The translations under genes and the position numbers were made by a program. Positions 45,171 through 54,017 of a DNA stretch of 64,000 bases are shown piece after piece. The notes below the pieces were generated by a model, which saw nothing but the letters and a program-made list of their open reading frames with translations, had not been told where the DNA came from and did no database searches. Origin of the DNA: Sporosarcina globispora (GTDB lineage Bacteria > Bacillota > Bacilli > Bacillales > Cytobacillaceae); NCBI RefSeq assembly GCF_001274725.1, contig NZ_LGUF01000007.1, positions 1,016,001-1,080,000 on the forward strand. Direction: 5' to 3'. Position 1 is the first letter of the stretch. Every line of letters starts with the position of its first letter.

Positions 45171-45400
45171 TGCTTGTACTCACAAGAAGACTGAAAGAAT
45201 CGATCATGATTGGTGACGATATTGAAATCTCTATCCTATCTATCGAAGGTGATCAGGTAAAGCTAGGCATCAGCGCGCCGAAAAATGTGGATATACATAG
45301 GAAAGAAATATATCTATCCATTCAGCAGGAAAACAGCAGTGCAACTCAAACAGAATCTAGTGCAATCGAAATTTTGAGCAACTTTTTTAAAAAGCAATAA
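45170..45400 (+). CDS. csrA: Carbon storage/translational regulator CsrA
   Basis: 76 residues: [20 protein letters not shown] at the start, [19 protein letters not shown] in the middle, then a polar tail. These contain the RNA-binding strand beta-1 and the R of HRKEI. CsrA dimer blocks the ribosome site of hag. Cotranscribed with fliW. Confidence 0.96.
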   Translation: MLVLTRRLKESIMIGDDIEISILSIEGDQVKLGISAPKNVDIHRKEIYLSIQQENSSATQTESSAIEILSNFFKKQ

Positions 45401-45418
45401 AAAATTTTTCCAAACTAT

Positions 45419-45445
45419 TAAACACCTGTCAAAATAAGTCGATAT
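45419..45445 (+). promoter_or_regulatory. Sigma-D promoter of hag
   Basis: TAAA at 45419-45422 and GTCGATAT at 45438-45445 with a 15-base spacer. One mismatch to the GCCGATAT consensus. Gives a leader of about 95 bases. Confidence 0.82.
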
Positions 45446-45505
45446 AACCATTGTAAAGCTGAACAGCAAAAAGGCGGCCGACTTTTATGCTGGCTGGTAA
45501 ACAAA

Positions 45506-45540
45506 CCACATGGATGTGGGACATATAACTCAAGGAGGAA
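45506..45540 (+). promoter_or_regulatory. CsrA-binding hairpin and ribosome site in the hag leader
   Basis: CCACATGGATGTGG at 45506-45519 folds into a 5-bp stem with GGA in the loop, close to the CsrA consensus ACARGGAUGU. A second GGA lies in the ribosome site AAGGAGGAA at 45532-45540. The two-site layout matches B. subtilis hag control by CsrA. Confidence 0.72.
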
Positions 45541-45547
45541 ACAAACA

Positions 45548-46405
45548 ATGAGAATTAACCATAATATTGCGGCGTTGAATACTTATCGTCAGTTGGGTAG
45601 TGCAAACAATGCACAATCAAGTTCAATGGAGAAACTATCTTCAGGTCTTCGTATTAACCGTGCAGGAGATGACGCAGCAGGTCTTTCAATTTCTGAAAAA
45701 ATGCGTGGTCAAATTCGTGGTTTAGAACAATCATCAAAAAATGCTCAAGATGGTATTTCTTTAATTCAAACAGCTGAGGGTGCTTTAAATGAAACCCATG
45801 CAATGCTTCAGCGTATGCGTGAATTGGCAGTACAAGCATCAAATGATACAAACACTACCGAAGACCGTACAGCAATTCAAGCCGAAGCTGACCAGTTAGC
45901 AAAAGATATAAATCGTATTGCGAAAGATACACAATTTAACGGTCAAGATTTATTAACAGGAGCAGGTGGTCCAAATACTAATGGTACTTTTACTTTCCAA
46001 GTAGGTGCTAATGAGGGTCAACAAATAACTTTGACTATCGCTGATATGACTGGTGGAACAGGTTTATCAATTGCATCAGGAGACGATGAAACTGCAACTG
46101 CTATTGACATCTCTTCAGATGCTGCAGCAGCAACTGCTGCAATTACAACAATTAACGATGCAATTAAAACAGTCTCTGCTCAACGTTCTAATCTTGGTGC
46201 ATATCAAAACAGATTAGATTATGCAATTAACAATATTGACACTTCTGCTGAGAACTTAACTGCTGCTGAGTCTCGTATCCGTGACGTAGACATGGCAAAA
46301 GAAATGATGAACCAAACAAAAAATTCTATACTTGCTCAAGCATCACAAGCAATGTTGGCTCAAGCCAACCAACAACCACAAGGTGTTCTTCAACTTCTTC
46401 GTTAA
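45548..46405 (+). CDS. hag: Flagellin
   Basis: 285 residues. Conserved D0/D1 ends: [20 protein letters not shown] and [22 protein letters not shown] at the N-terminus, [20 protein letters not shown] and [17 protein letters not shown] at the C-terminus. The middle is short, so there is only a small outer domain. Main filament protein. Preceded by a sigma-D promoter and CsrA hairpin and closed by a strong terminator; codon use is biased to A/T-ending codons like a highly expressed gene. Confidence 0.98.
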   Translation: MRINHNIAALNTYRQLGSANNAQSSSMEKLSSGLRINRAGDDAAGLSISEKMRGQIRGLEQSSKNAQDGISLIQTAEGALNETHAMLQRMRELAVQASNDTNTTEDRTAIQAEADQLAKDINRIAKDTQFNGQDLLTGAGGPNTNGTFTFQVGANEGQQITLTIADMTGGTGLSIASGDDETATAIDISSDAAAATAAITTINDAIKTVSAQRSNLGAYQNRLDYAINNIDTSAENLTAAESRIRDVDMAKEMMNQTKNSILAQASQAMLAQANQQPQGVLQLLR

Positions 46406-46420
46406 TTATAGAATAATAGG

Positions 46421-46454
46421 AAGAGACGCTAGTTATACTAGGGTCTCTTTTTTT
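46421..46454 (+). terminator. Terminator of hag
   Basis: AAGAGAC-G-CTAGT pairs with ACTAG-G-GTCTCTT and is followed by seven T. Confidence 0.9.
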
Positions 46455-46490
46455 ACGTAAATGAAGTTTTTTAATACTGAAACCATTTCC

Positions 46491-46517
46491 TCAACAATTC
46501 CTCGTGAAAGCCGATAT
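46491..46517 (+). promoter_or_regulatory. Sigma-D promoter of the flaG-fliD-fliS-fliT operon
   Basis: TCAA at 46491-46494 and a perfect GCCGATAT at 46510-46517 with a 15-base spacer. Confidence 0.75.
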
Positions 46518-46562
46518 TATAGCTATAAATGCATTTTACATAAAACAAGGTAGGGGATTGTT

Positions 46563-46922
46563 GTGATAGACAAATTACCATCTCAAAAAATTTCTCTTAC
46601 AACTAGAACTGCGCAAACAAATGAGTCTACTAAAGTAATTCAAAGGAATGAGATTACCAGTAATGATGGGATCCCTCAGGAAAAGGGTGAACAGGTAAAA
46701 GAGAAACAAGTTATTGAAGTAATCGAAAGCATGAATAAATTTCTGCAGGCGTCACACACTTCTTTAAAATTCGAACTTCACGAAGAGTTAAATGAATATT
46801 ATGTAACCCTTGTGGATGATGTAACCCAGGAAGTGGTAAAGGAGATCCCCTCTAAAAAGCTGCTGGATGTCTATGCAGCAATGACAGAGTTTCTTGGCCT
46901 CATGGTTGATAAAAAAATTTAA
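46563..46922 (+). CDS. flaG: FlaG family protein
   Basis: 119 residues from a GTG start with GTAGGGG upstream. The first ~45 residues are polar and variable; the FlaG domain follows (ESMNKFLQASHTSLKFELHE, YYVTLVDDVTQEVVKEIPSK, KLLDVYAAMTEFLGLMVDKK). FlaG influences filament length. First gene before fliD in the same operon (14-base gap). Confidence 0.93.
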   Translation: MIDKLPSQKISLTTRTAQTNESTKVIQRNEITSNDGIPQEKGEQVKEKQVIEVIESMNKFLQASHTSLKFELHEELNEYYVTLVDDVTQEVVKEIPSKKLLDVYAAMTEFLGLMVDKKI

Positions 46923-46936
46923 GCGAGTTGATATAA

Positions 46937-48985
46937 ATGGTAAGAATCGGTGGTCTGGCAAGCGGCATGGACATTGACTCACTAGTAAAAGACTTAATGA
47001 AAGCTGAGCGTTTACCGCTGGATAAATTAAAGCAAAAGAAACAGGTATTGGAGTGGCAGCGTGATGACTACAGGGCAATGAATACTCTTCTCTTGGATTT
47101 TCGCACCCAATTAACACAAATGAAGCTGACTACCCAATACAGAGCAAGGACGGTCAACTCCTCTGATGAATCGAGAATAACTGCTACGGCTACAAGTGCT
47201 GCTTCTCAAGCATCGTATACCATCTCGAAAGTAACAAAATTGGCAAGTGCTGAAAACTGGGTTACCGGAGGTATTGGGTCTGTAGATTCATCTAAATCTT
47301 TAGCTTCCCAATCCAGTAATTTCACCGCAGGCTTAACATGGCAAAAAGGTGCAGTAGGAAGCAGCAGTTTAGTAGGCAATGGAGCAGCTACTGGCTTGAA
47401 GCTGGACCTCGCAGCATCAGATGGAGAAACCATCAAAACCGACGAACTAGCCAAGATGTCTGTTAAAGTGAATGGGGTGGCATATGAGGTCGTATCCAGC
47501 ACCTCCTTTACAGCAGGCAAAAACCAAGTTCATATTGATGCAAATGGCAGCCTCACCTTCAGTAATACGGTGGCAGCTGGAGCAACAGTGAAGGTTAATT
47601 ATATAACAGAAAATAAAGTTCAAACAGGTTCTTTGGCAGAGGGTGCTATATCATTTCAGCTTAATAAAAAGAACATTGTAGCTGATAATTTTAAATTAAC
47701 AGTTGGAGGCACTGCTTATTCAATAACTTCGGTCGATCCTGAGACAAATGTTGGACAGCTAAGTGATGGTCTTGGAAGCATTAATTTAACAACAGGCGAA
47801 ATAACCTTTAGTGCTGCACAAGCTGCTGATACTGAGATAAAAGCTGTCTATCAGCAGGAATACGCTGATTTTTCAATTTCTACTTATACATCTGGATCAG
47901 GAAATAAACCTGTAAAAGAAAACTTTCTGATTGAGTCATCTGAATCTCTAAATTCCGTTATGAATAAAGTTAATACCTCTAAAGCGGGGGTATCCATGTT
48001 CTTTGACTCTGCAACTGGAAAAATATCGATGATGAGAACGGAAACAGGGGATTTTCATGATGATCCAAACACCCCTGATAGAGATTATGATATTTCCGTT
48101 ACGGGTGACTTTGCTTCTGTAACACTAGGTTTTTCCGGAGCAGCTAAGACGCACGGAGAAAATGCCGCTTTTGTTATCAATGGACTCTCTACTACACGCC
48201 CTTCAAATACGTTTGATTTAAATGGTGTAAATATAACGCTTAAGAAAGAATTTGATGATGGCACGTCAGCATTATTATCCATCAATAACGATGGAAACAA
48301 GGTATTTGAAAATATTAAATCATTTGTTGAAAAATACAATGAATTAATCGGAAAAATAAATGGCAAGGTTTCTGAAGAAAAATATCGAAGCTATACACCA
48401 TTGACGGATGAACAGCGTGAGCAGCTTAGCGATAAACAGCAGGAACTTTGGGAAGAGAAGGCCAAAAGTGGATTGTTGCGCCGAGATTCCATTTTGACAG
48501 GTGTCCTTTCTTCCATGCGGATGAAAATGTATCAGCCTGTCGCAAACAATGATGTTAATCCAATATTTAATCAGCTTGCCTCAATAGGGATCACAACCAC
48601 TTCGAATTATTTGGAAGGCGGCAAGCTTGAAATTAATGAAGCTAAATTGAAAGAAGCTATTAATAATAATCCAGACGCAGTTGAGGCTTTATTCAGAGGG
48701 GGCAGTGAATCTGCCGCTGAAAGCGAAAAAGGGATTATCCATCGCTTATTTGATTCTGTAAATGAGACAATGGACAAGCTCAAAGAAAAAGCCGGGAACT
48801 CTTTTTCTACTAACCAGCAATTTGCACTAGGACGGACACTATCTGATTTAGACAGCAGAATTGATCGGTTTGAAGAGAGGATGAACCAGGTAGAAGACCG
48901 TTACTGGCGCCAATTCAGTGCCATGGAAAAAGCGATTCAGCGTTCCAATGAGCAGTCTAAGTTCCTCATGAACCAATTTGGATAA
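46937..48985 (+). CDS. fliD: Flagellar filament cap protein FliD, long form
   Basis: 682 residues, well over the roughly 500 of B. subtilis. The N-terminal FliD part (RIGGLASGMDIDSLVKDLMK) and the C-terminal coiled coil (DSRIDRFEERMNQVEDRYWR) are typical. The extra length lies at about residues 105-310 and contains two related beta-rich units, one around VKVNGVAYEVVSSTSF ... ATVKVNYITENK and one around LTVGGTAYSITSVDPE ... EIKAVYQQEYADF. FliD forms the cap that folds incoming flagellin, and outer domains can act as adhesins. Confidence 0.95.
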   Translation: MVRIGGLASGMDIDSLVKDLMKAERLPLDKLKQKKQVLEWQRDDYRAMNTLLLDFRTQLTQMKLTTQYRARTVNSSDESRITATATSAASQASYTISKVTKLASAENWVTGGIGSVDSSKSLASQSSNFTAGLTWQKGAVGSSSLVGNGAATGLKLDLAASDGETIKTDELAKMSVKVNGVAYEVVSSTSFTAGKNQVHIDANGSLTFSNTVAAGATVKVNYITENKVQTGSLAEGAISFQLNKKNIVADNFKLTVGGTAYSITSVDPETNVGQLSDGLGSINLTTGEITFSAAQAADTEIKAVYQQEYADFSISTYTSGSGNKPVKENFLIESSESLNSVMNKVNTSKAGVSMFFDSATGKISMMRTETGDFHDDPNTPDRDYDISVTGDFASVTLGFSGAAKTHGENAAFVINGLSTTRPSNTFDLNGVNITLKKEFDDGTSALLSINNDGNKVFENIKSFVEKYNELIGKINGKVSEEKYRSYTPLTDEQREQLSDKQQELWEEKAKSGLLRRDSILTGVLSSMRMKMYQPVANNDVNPIFNQLASIGITTTSNYLEGGKLEINEAKLKEAINNNPDAVEALFRGGSESAAESEKGIIHRLFDSVNETMDKLKEKAGNSFSTNQQFALGRTLSDLDSRIDRFEERMNQVEDRYWRQFSAMEKAIQRSNEQSKFLMNQFG

Positions 48986-49000
48986 AAAGGAGTGTTACAA

Positions 49001-49402
49001 ATGGCAATAAGCAATCCATACCAATCCTATCAGCAGAATTCCGTAAATACAGCATCTCCGGGAGAGCTTACATTAATGCTATATAACGGGTGCCTTAAGT
49101 TTATTCATCAGGCTAAAAAAGCCATAGTGGATCATAACATTGAGGCCAAAAATACAAATATCCAGAAGGCACAAAATATTATTCAAGAGCTGATGGTTAC
49201 GTTGAATATGGATGTAGAGGTATCTAAAAACATGATGTCTTTGTATGATTATATGAACCGGAGACTAATGGAGGCGAATATCAGGAATGAGACAGCGATT
49301 CTTGATGAAGTCGAGGGCCTTGTAACCGAATTCCGCGATACATGGAAGGAAGTCATCCAAGTCAACCGACAGAAGAAATTCTCCCAAGGCGGCGCTGTAT
49401 AG
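49001..49402 (+). CDS. fliS: Flagellin chaperone FliS
   Basis: 133 residues from the ATG at 49001, with AAAGGAG nine bases upstream; an in-frame TTG at 48992 overlaps that site. FliS features: NPYQSYQQNSVNTASPGELT, LMLYNGCLKFIHQAKKAI and the helical C-terminus. FliS binds the flagellin C-terminus until export. fliT starts inside its stop codon. Confidence 0.95.
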   Translation: MAISNPYQSYQQNSVNTASPGELTLMLYNGCLKFIHQAKKAIVDHNIEAKNTNIQKAQNIIQELMVTLNMDVEVSKNMMSLYDYMNRRLMEANIRNETAILDEVEGLVTEFRDTWKEVIQVNRQKKFSQGGAV

Positions 49403-49746
49403 TGAGTTCGGTTCAAAGGTTTTATGATTTAACACTCGAGCTAATCAGCATTCTGGAAAATACAAAGCTTGACCGTGATGCGAAAATTAATGATGTCGAT
49501 ATCCTGCTTGAAAAACGCCAGCAGGAAATGGCTGCTATGGCACCTCCATATTCAGATGCCGAAAAGGGTCTGGGAGGAAGGCTGATCGGCCTCAATGCAA
49601 AAGTCACTCAGCTGATGACAAGGGAAAAGCTGTTTATTCAAAAAGACATCAAAGATTTAAGCGTTAAAAAGGAATCAGCCGGCAAATACATTAATCCCTA
49701 TCAATCCATGGCGACAGACGGTATGTTTTATGATAAAAGAAAATAG
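49402..49746 (+). CDS. fliT: Flagellar protein FliT
   Basis: 114 residues from the GTG at 49402, overlapping the fliS stop by one base, with AAGGCGG upstream. Mostly helical (SVQRFYDLTLELISILENT, DVDILLEKRQQEMAAM, MTREKLFIQKDIKDLSVKK), ending near NPYQSMATDGMFYDKRK. FliT acts as a chaperone for FliD export. The length fits B. subtilis FliT. Confidence 0.9.
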   Translation: MSSVQRFYDLTLELISILENTKLDRDAKINDVDILLEKRQQEMAAMAPPYSDAEKGLGGRLIGLNAKVTQLMTREKLFIQKDIKDLSVKKESAGKYINPYQSMATDGMFYDKRK

Positions 49747-49756
49747 GTGACTACCT

Positions 49757-50142
49757 TTGTTGACTCTGACCGAAGGGCAGTACCTTTTTATGAAGGAATA
49801 CAGTGATCTTTTATATACCATTGATGAAGCGTTTGATTATATCGTAAAGAGCTTTGCGATTTAAGTAAAACAGAGGGAGAGTGGCTTCTAAGTGATATTT
49901 TTCAGGCATTCCCTCAAGTTGCTTCAGCTAATGAACAGCTTAGCCAGCTAGCTCAGGACAATCAGCCCATGCTTAAAGCTATCGCTGATATCAGTACAGT
50001 AGCAGATCAGGCTGAACTGTTTATTCAGAACTTTGACGATCTTCCTATTAGGCAGGAGTTCATTTCAAACAAACTCTATCCTGCATTTGTGCAGTGGCAT
50101 CAAACCATTCAGCAGGAGTTAAATCCATATATTCAATCCTAA
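49757..50142 (+). pseudogene. Frameshifted gene after fliT, unknown function
   Basis: A TTG at 49757 with AGGTGA six bases upstream opens a frame of 35 residues (LTLTEGQYLFMKEYSDLLYT ...) that stops at 49862. A second frame, open from about 49858 to the stop at 50140, continues naturally (DLSKTEGEWLLSDIFQAFPQ ... WHQTIQQELNPYIQS) for 94 residues. Joined by one inserted base near 49850 the product would be about 128 residues, acidic and helical. The two parts look like one protein broken by a single-base loss in GCTTTGCGAT. No family recognised; the position suggests a flagellar accessory protein. Confidence 0.7.
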
Positions 50143-50177
50143 ATATGATAAGGCTTAAATAGCCAGGAGGTGTTCAC

Positions 50178-50378
50178 TTGGATATTCCCTTAATGTCTAT
50201 GGTCTTATCTCAAGGCCAAGTCCAGCAGCAGGCATCCATCTCAGTTATGAAAAAAGCCATGGATCAAGCGCAGGGAAATGCAGAATTCATTAATAAAATG
50301 ATGAGCGGGACTCAGATACATGCCCTTCAGCATGCTGCCCAGCCACATTTGGGCGGCAATATTGATATGAAAGGATGA
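50178..50378 (+). CDS. YjfB-like putative motility protein
   Basis: 66 residues from a TTG start with AGGAGGTG eight bases upstream. Matches the YjfB family pattern: IPLMSMVLSQGQVQQQASIS, VMKKAMDQAQGNAEFINKMM, then a His-rich end. YjfB is a small SigD-regulon protein in B. subtilis with unknown role. It lies directly after the flagellar block and ends with a terminator. Confidence 0.82.
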   Translation: MDIPLMSMVLSQGQVQQQASISVMKKAMDQAQGNAEFINKMMSGTQIHALQHAAQPHLGGNIDMKG

Positions 50379-50405
50379 GCAGTGAAATGAGCTGCTCGTT
50401 TTTTT
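50377..50405 (+). terminator. Terminator of the yjfB-like gene
   Basis: GAGCAG and CTGCTC form the stem across a 9-base loop, followed by G and seven T; it overlaps the stop codon. Confidence 0.8.
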
Positions 50406-50535
50406 ATATACGTCACCAATTCGACAAAATTTCTCAATCTTTTTACCAGTTTCAGCAGGAGTTTTTAGGGGTAAAATAGAAATATAAATACATAGTCTTA
50501 ATATACTTTTAAGACTAGGCATTTCCTTTTCAAAC

Positions 50536-50560
50536 GTTTAGGCATTTGTCTTCTGGGTTC
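50536..50560 (+). promoter_or_regulatory. Sigma-B-like promoter of hpf
   Basis: GTTTAG at 50536-50541 and GGGTTC at 50555-50560 with a 13-base spacer resemble GTTTAA-N12-14-GGGTAT. B. subtilis hpf (yvyD) is a known SigB and SigH target. A TATAAT at 50592-50597 is too close to the ribosome site to be the main -10. Confidence 0.5.
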
Positions 50561-50617
50561 AAGAGCGGGCGTTCTTGAAAAGGATGTCATTGTATAATGA
50601 GAAGGAGGAGTTCACAT

Positions 50618-51175
50618 ATGAATTACAACATTCGTGGTGAAAACATTGAGGTAACTCCAGCAATTAGAGACTACGTCGAGAAGAAAATTGCTAAGTTAGA
50701 AAGGTATTTTACTGAAACTCCTGATGCAAATGTACATGTAAATTTAAAAACGTATAACAATAACCGTTCTAAAGTGGAAGTAACGATTCCTATGCCGAAC
50801 CTGGTTCTCCGTGCAGAGGAAGATCATGATGATATGTATGCAGCGATTGATCTGATTACAGATAAATTGGAGCGTCAAATCCGCAAGCATAAAACAAAAG
50901 TAAATCGCAAATTCCGCGAAAAAGGCAATTTGACTGCTGTGTTTGCAGCATTGGAAAATGAGACAGATGCGCCTGAGGTGGAAGAAGAGGATAACGAGCT
51001 AGAAGTTGTCCGCCAGAAGAGCTTCGATTTGAAGCCGATGGACAGCGAAGAGGCAATCCTGCAGATGAACATGCTGGGCCACAGCTTCTACGTGTTCACC
51101 AATGCAGAGTCTAACTTAACAAATGTAGTGTACAAGCGTAAAGACGGCCGCTATGGCTTGATTGAAGCGCAATAA
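50618..51175 (+). CDS. hpf: Ribosome hibernation promoting factor (long HPF)
   Basis: 185 residues from the ATG at 50618 with AGGAGGAG upstream. N-terminal S30AE domain (YNIRGENIEVTPAIRDYVEK, RAEEDHDDMYAAIDLITDKL), an acidic linker near 115-128, and the C-terminal dimer domain (KSFDLKPMDSEEAILQMNML, LGHSFYVFTNAESN, KDGRYGLIE). Long HPF joins two 70S ribosomes into inactive 100S dimers in stationary phase or stress. Conserved place between the fliD-fliT operon and secA in Bacillus, but here the next gene is a chemoreceptor. Confidence 0.96.
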   Translation: MNYNIRGENIEVTPAIRDYVEKKIAKLERYFTETPDANVHVNLKTYNNNRSKVEVTIPMPNLVLRAEEDHDDMYAAIDLITDKLERQIRKHKTKVNRKFREKGNLTAVFAALENETDAPEVEEEDNELEVVRQKSFDLKPMDSEEAILQMNMLGHSFYVFTNAESNLTNVVYKRKDGRYGLIEAQ

Positions 51176-51181
51176 TAAAAC

Positions 51182-51215
51182 ACGAAACCCCCGCAGTCAT
51201 AAGCGGGGGTTTCGT
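51182..51215 (+). terminator. Bidirectional terminator between hpf and the chemoreceptor gene
   Basis: A 13-bp stem (ACGAAACCCCCGC with complement) with an 8-base loop, six bases after the hpf stop, and also just downstream of the converging minus-strand gene. Confidence 0.92.
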
Positions 51216-51236
51216 TTGTTCGGACAAGTCATCCAT

Positions 51237-52898
51237 CTAAACCGTAAACTTCTCCAACTCCCTCTCCATTACCCCAGTCATTTTCTTCAACTGCTCCACC
51301 TTCACCATAACCTGCTCAAACGCACGCAGCTGCTCTTCCGTGGAAGCGGAGATTTCCTCAGTCCCGGCAGCTGTTTCTTCGGTTACAGCCGAAATGTTTT
51401 CCACTGCGCTAATGACCCGCTGGCTCATATCACTGGAGGTTTTCATATCTTCCACCAATTTTTCCAGATGGCTGTGAATGCCGGATACATGCTCGGAAAT
51501 GGTTTCAAAGACTTGTTCCGTCTCACTCATCGATTGGGATTGCTCTTTTGAAAGGGCATGTCCCTGTTCGGTTGCATTGTAAATATTGCTGATGCCATTG
51601 TGGATATTGCTGACCATTGACGCAATTAATTCTGTTGCTTTGGATGAGGAATCGGCGAGCTTCCGAACTTCTTCCGCCACAACGGCAAATCCTTTCCCGG
51701 CCTCACCGGCACGGGCTGCTTCAATAGCAGCATTTAATGCCAGCAGGTTTGTCTGATCGGCGATATCTTTAACCGTATTGGCCGCTCCTTCAATTTCCTT
51801 TGTAAATTGTGCGAATTTGCTGACTGAACTTTTAATATGGTTGGACGAGCTGGAGATTTCTTCGGCAAGTCTCATTTGACTTCCGAGGGACGCTCTTCCC
51901 TGGATAACAGATTCCAATGCCTGTGTGCTTTGTGTAGCGCTTTGAGCGCTTGACTGATGGACAGCTGAAAACTGTTCGCCCATTACACTCATTAATTCAG
52001 CGGTAGCCTGAACGTCTTCGGAGATAGCCTGGCTTCCTCTTGCCAGTTCGTCCGTTGAAACAGCCACCTGGCTGCTGCTTTCATTTAAGCTGGTCATATA
52101 GGAAGCAACATCCTCCGCAAATCCTTTTACATTCTGGCTGACCTCTTCAATGGATTGAACAGTTCCTTTTAGATTCACAACCATTTTTGAAAAAGCTTCC
52201 GATAATTTATCCACTTCATAGCGGCTGTTTTCTTTGAACGAAAGCTGTGATAAGTCTGCTGTTAAATCGCCCTCTGATATTTTCTCAGCTTTTTCCACAA
52301 TCGCATTGATTGGTTTTGTAATCTTTCTGGCAGCCATCCATGAGAAAACAGTCGACAACAGAATTAGCAGCACGCTTCCTATGAGGGAGGAATTCGTGAT
52401 AAAGGCGATTTTCTGGCTGGTCTCCTGAAGAATGCCTTCATACCATTCATTTGTGCGCTTTTTCAACAGATGCATATCGTTTAAAATGCCGGAGATTCTT
52501 ATGCTCTGGCGTTTGATTTCTGCTTTGTTTCCCTTGTTGAAAGCGCCGGTTGATGTTTTCGATAGCTCTGTATATTTTCCTTCAATGCTGCCGATGATTT
52601 TGTTATGCTCGGGCACTGAGGAAATTGAAGAGAGGGAAGTCAGATTTTCCTGAACTTCTGTCATCATGGTAAGTGCCTGGTCTTTGTTGGCGTCACTTGA
52701 ATTATAGGTATAATTGGCAAGCGACTGGCTTGTCACCACCAGGCTTTGCTCCAGGTCCTTCACTTTAAGGAGCAATTCCACATCATGTTTAGCGGAGCTT
52801 TGAATATTTAAAGTCTGCAGTATGATAAAGCCAATCATGCTGACCGACAGTACGAGCGGGATCAGCATGACAATAATGAGGCGGTTTCGTAATGTCAT
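51237..52898 (-). CDS. Methyl-accepting chemotaxis protein
   Basis: 553 residues from an ATG with AAGGAGCTC upstream. First membrane helix at about 7-27, a four-helix-type ligand domain at 30-165, second helix at about 168-190, HAMP ([20 protein letters not shown]), then the long cytoplasmic coiled coil with the conserved hairpin tip ([21 protein letters not shown]). It senses an extracellular signal and controls CheA through CheW. It lies 13 bases after a BMP-family lipoprotein gene, so it may read a ligand delivered by that protein. The unit has a sigma-D promoter. Confidence 0.94.
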   Translation of the reverse strand: MTLRNRLIIVMLIPLVLSVSMIGFIILQTLNIQSSAKHDVELLLKVKDLEQSLVVTSQSLANYTYNSSDANKDQALTMMTEVQENLTSLSSISSVPEHNKIIGSIEGKYTELSKTSTGAFNKGNKAEIKRQSIRISGILNDMHLLKKRTNEWYEGILQETSQKIAFITNSSLIGSVLLILLSTVFSWMAARKITKPINAIVEKAEKISEGDLTADLSQLSFKENSRYEVDKLSEAFSKMVVNLKGTVQSIEEVSQNVKGFAEDVASYMTSLNESSSQVAVSTDELARGSQAISEDVQATAELMSVMGEQFSAVHQSSAQSATQSTQALESVIQGRASLGSQMRLAEEISSSSNHIKSSVSKFAQFTKEIEGAANTVKDIADQTNLLALNAAIEAARAGEAGKGFAVVAEEVRKLADSSSKATELIASMVSNIHNGISNIYNATEQGHALSKEQSQSMSETEQVFETISEHVSGIHSHLEKLVEDMKTSSDMSQRVISAVENISAVTEETAAGTEEISASTEEQLRAFEQVMVKVEQLKKMTGVMERELEKFTV

Positions 52899-52911
52899 CT
52901 TGTGAGCTCCT

Positions 52912-53883
52912 TTATTCAGATTTTACTGTGATTTTTCCAGCGATTATGTCTTCGGTTGCTTTTTTCAATGCAGCTTTCTGCTCCTCGGTTAAGGAAATTA
53001 CCCGGATTTCGGAAAGGCCGACTCCGTTTTCTGCGAGTCCCAATACATAGGATGAAGCCTCGATTTTTCCTTTTTCGGTTAATTCTTTAGCCATATTAAA
53101 AACGGCTACGTCAATATTTTTCAGCATTGATGCGGCAACGGCATTTTCAGCTACAAAGTACTGGTCGGAATCGACACCGCCGGCAAGCACGCCTTTTTCT
53201 TCCGCTTTTTTCAGAGCACCAAAACCGGTGAATCCGGCTGCAGGGTAGATAAAATCTGCACCCTCAGCAATTTGCTTCTCGGCCATTTTCTCACCGAGAG
53301 CAGCATCCCCAAAGGTTCCGGCATATGCTGTTAGTATTTCAATTTTCGGATTGAAGTGCTTGGCTCCTTGAACAAATCCATTCTCGAAATGATGGATGAC
53401 GGAAACATCAACACCGCCGATAAATCCCAGCTTGTCCGTTTTGCTTGTCATGGCAGCGAGCATCCCGACAAGGAAGCTGCCTTCATGTTCCTTAAAAGTA
53501 AGTGAGACCACATTATCAAGCTCAGATACAGCATCAATCAGCAAGAATTGCTGGTCTGGATATTTTTTTGCCGTCTTTTCGAGTGCTTCCTGTGCAGAAA
53601 AACCCAGTCCGATGACAAGGTCATTATTTTCTTTTACAAGCTCTTCCAGCGGCTTTTCAAAATTTCCATCTGGAGCTTCCTTGTAATCAAACAGAATGCC
53701 GAGTTCACCCCGGGCTTTTTCCAGGCCGCGGAAGGCAGAGTCATTGAACGACTCATCTCCAAGCCCGGTGTCTGATAATAGAATGCCAATTTTATATTCT
53801 TTATTTTGGTTTGTGCTTTTTTCAGTGGCACATGCTGCCAGAAGTAAACTGAATATAAGCAGGATTGGTAGTAGTTTTTTCAA
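52912..53883 (-). CDS. BMP-family (Med-like) substrate-binding lipoprotein
   Basis: 323 residues from a TTG start with GGAGGTT upstream. Lipobox [11 protein letters not shown] (Cys about 18). BMP/PnrA fold: [20 protein letters not shown] near 30, [36 protein letters not shown] and [15 protein letters not shown] near 215, all typical of purine-nucleoside-binding proteins. No ABC permease or ATPase is nearby; its only partner is a chemoreceptor. A role as a chemotaxis binding protein, perhaps for nucleosides, is inferred from that pairing and the shared sigma-D promoter. Confidence 0.9.
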   Translation of the reverse strand: MKKLLPILLIFSLLLAACATEKSTNQNKEYKIGILLSDTGLGDESFNDSAFRGLEKARGELGILFDYKEAPDGNFEKPLEELVKENNDLVIGLGFSAQEALEKTAKKYPDQQFLLIDAVSELDNVVSLTFKEHEGSFLVGMLAAMTSKTDKLGFIGGVDVSVIHHFENGFVQGAKHFNPKIEILTAYAGTFGDAALGEKMAEKQIAEGADFIYPAAGFTGFGALKKAEEKGVLAGGVDSDQYFVAENAVAASMLKNIDVAVFNMAKELTEKGKIEASSYVLGLAENGVGLSEIRVISLTEEQKAALKKATEDIIAGKITVKSE

Positions 53884-53919
53884 AGTAAACCTCCGTGTTG
53901 TAGTATTTCGCCTTACATA

Positions 53920-53945
53920 TTATCGGCAGAAAGGAGGGGATTTTA
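53920..53945 (-). promoter_or_regulatory. Sigma-D promoter of the BMP lipoprotein-chemoreceptor operon
   Basis: Read on the minus strand: TAAA (53945-53942), 14 bases, then GCCGATAA (53927-53920). Transcription would begin about 30 bases before the TTG start. Confidence 0.68.
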
Positions 53946-53987
53946 AGTCTGAAGGCAGACCTTACTAAAAAAGAAAGCAAAATAAAA

Positions 53988-54009
53988 AAGCCTGCATTTC
54001 ACAGGCTTT
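53988..54009 (-). terminator. Terminator of the ykvA-like gene
   Basis: AAGCCTG and CAGGCTT around a 7-base loop, followed on the minus strand by a run of T. Confidence 0.8.
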
Positions 54010-54017
54010 AGAAACTA

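Noticed and set aside
50592..50597. TATAAT as the main -10 box of hpf
   Set aside because: It lies about 20 bases before the start codon, so the transcript would begin inside the ribosome site, and no -35 box is at the right distance.
51162..51551. 129-codon plus-strand ORF after hpf
   Set aside because: Antisense to the conserved signalling domain of the chemoreceptor and includes a terminator.
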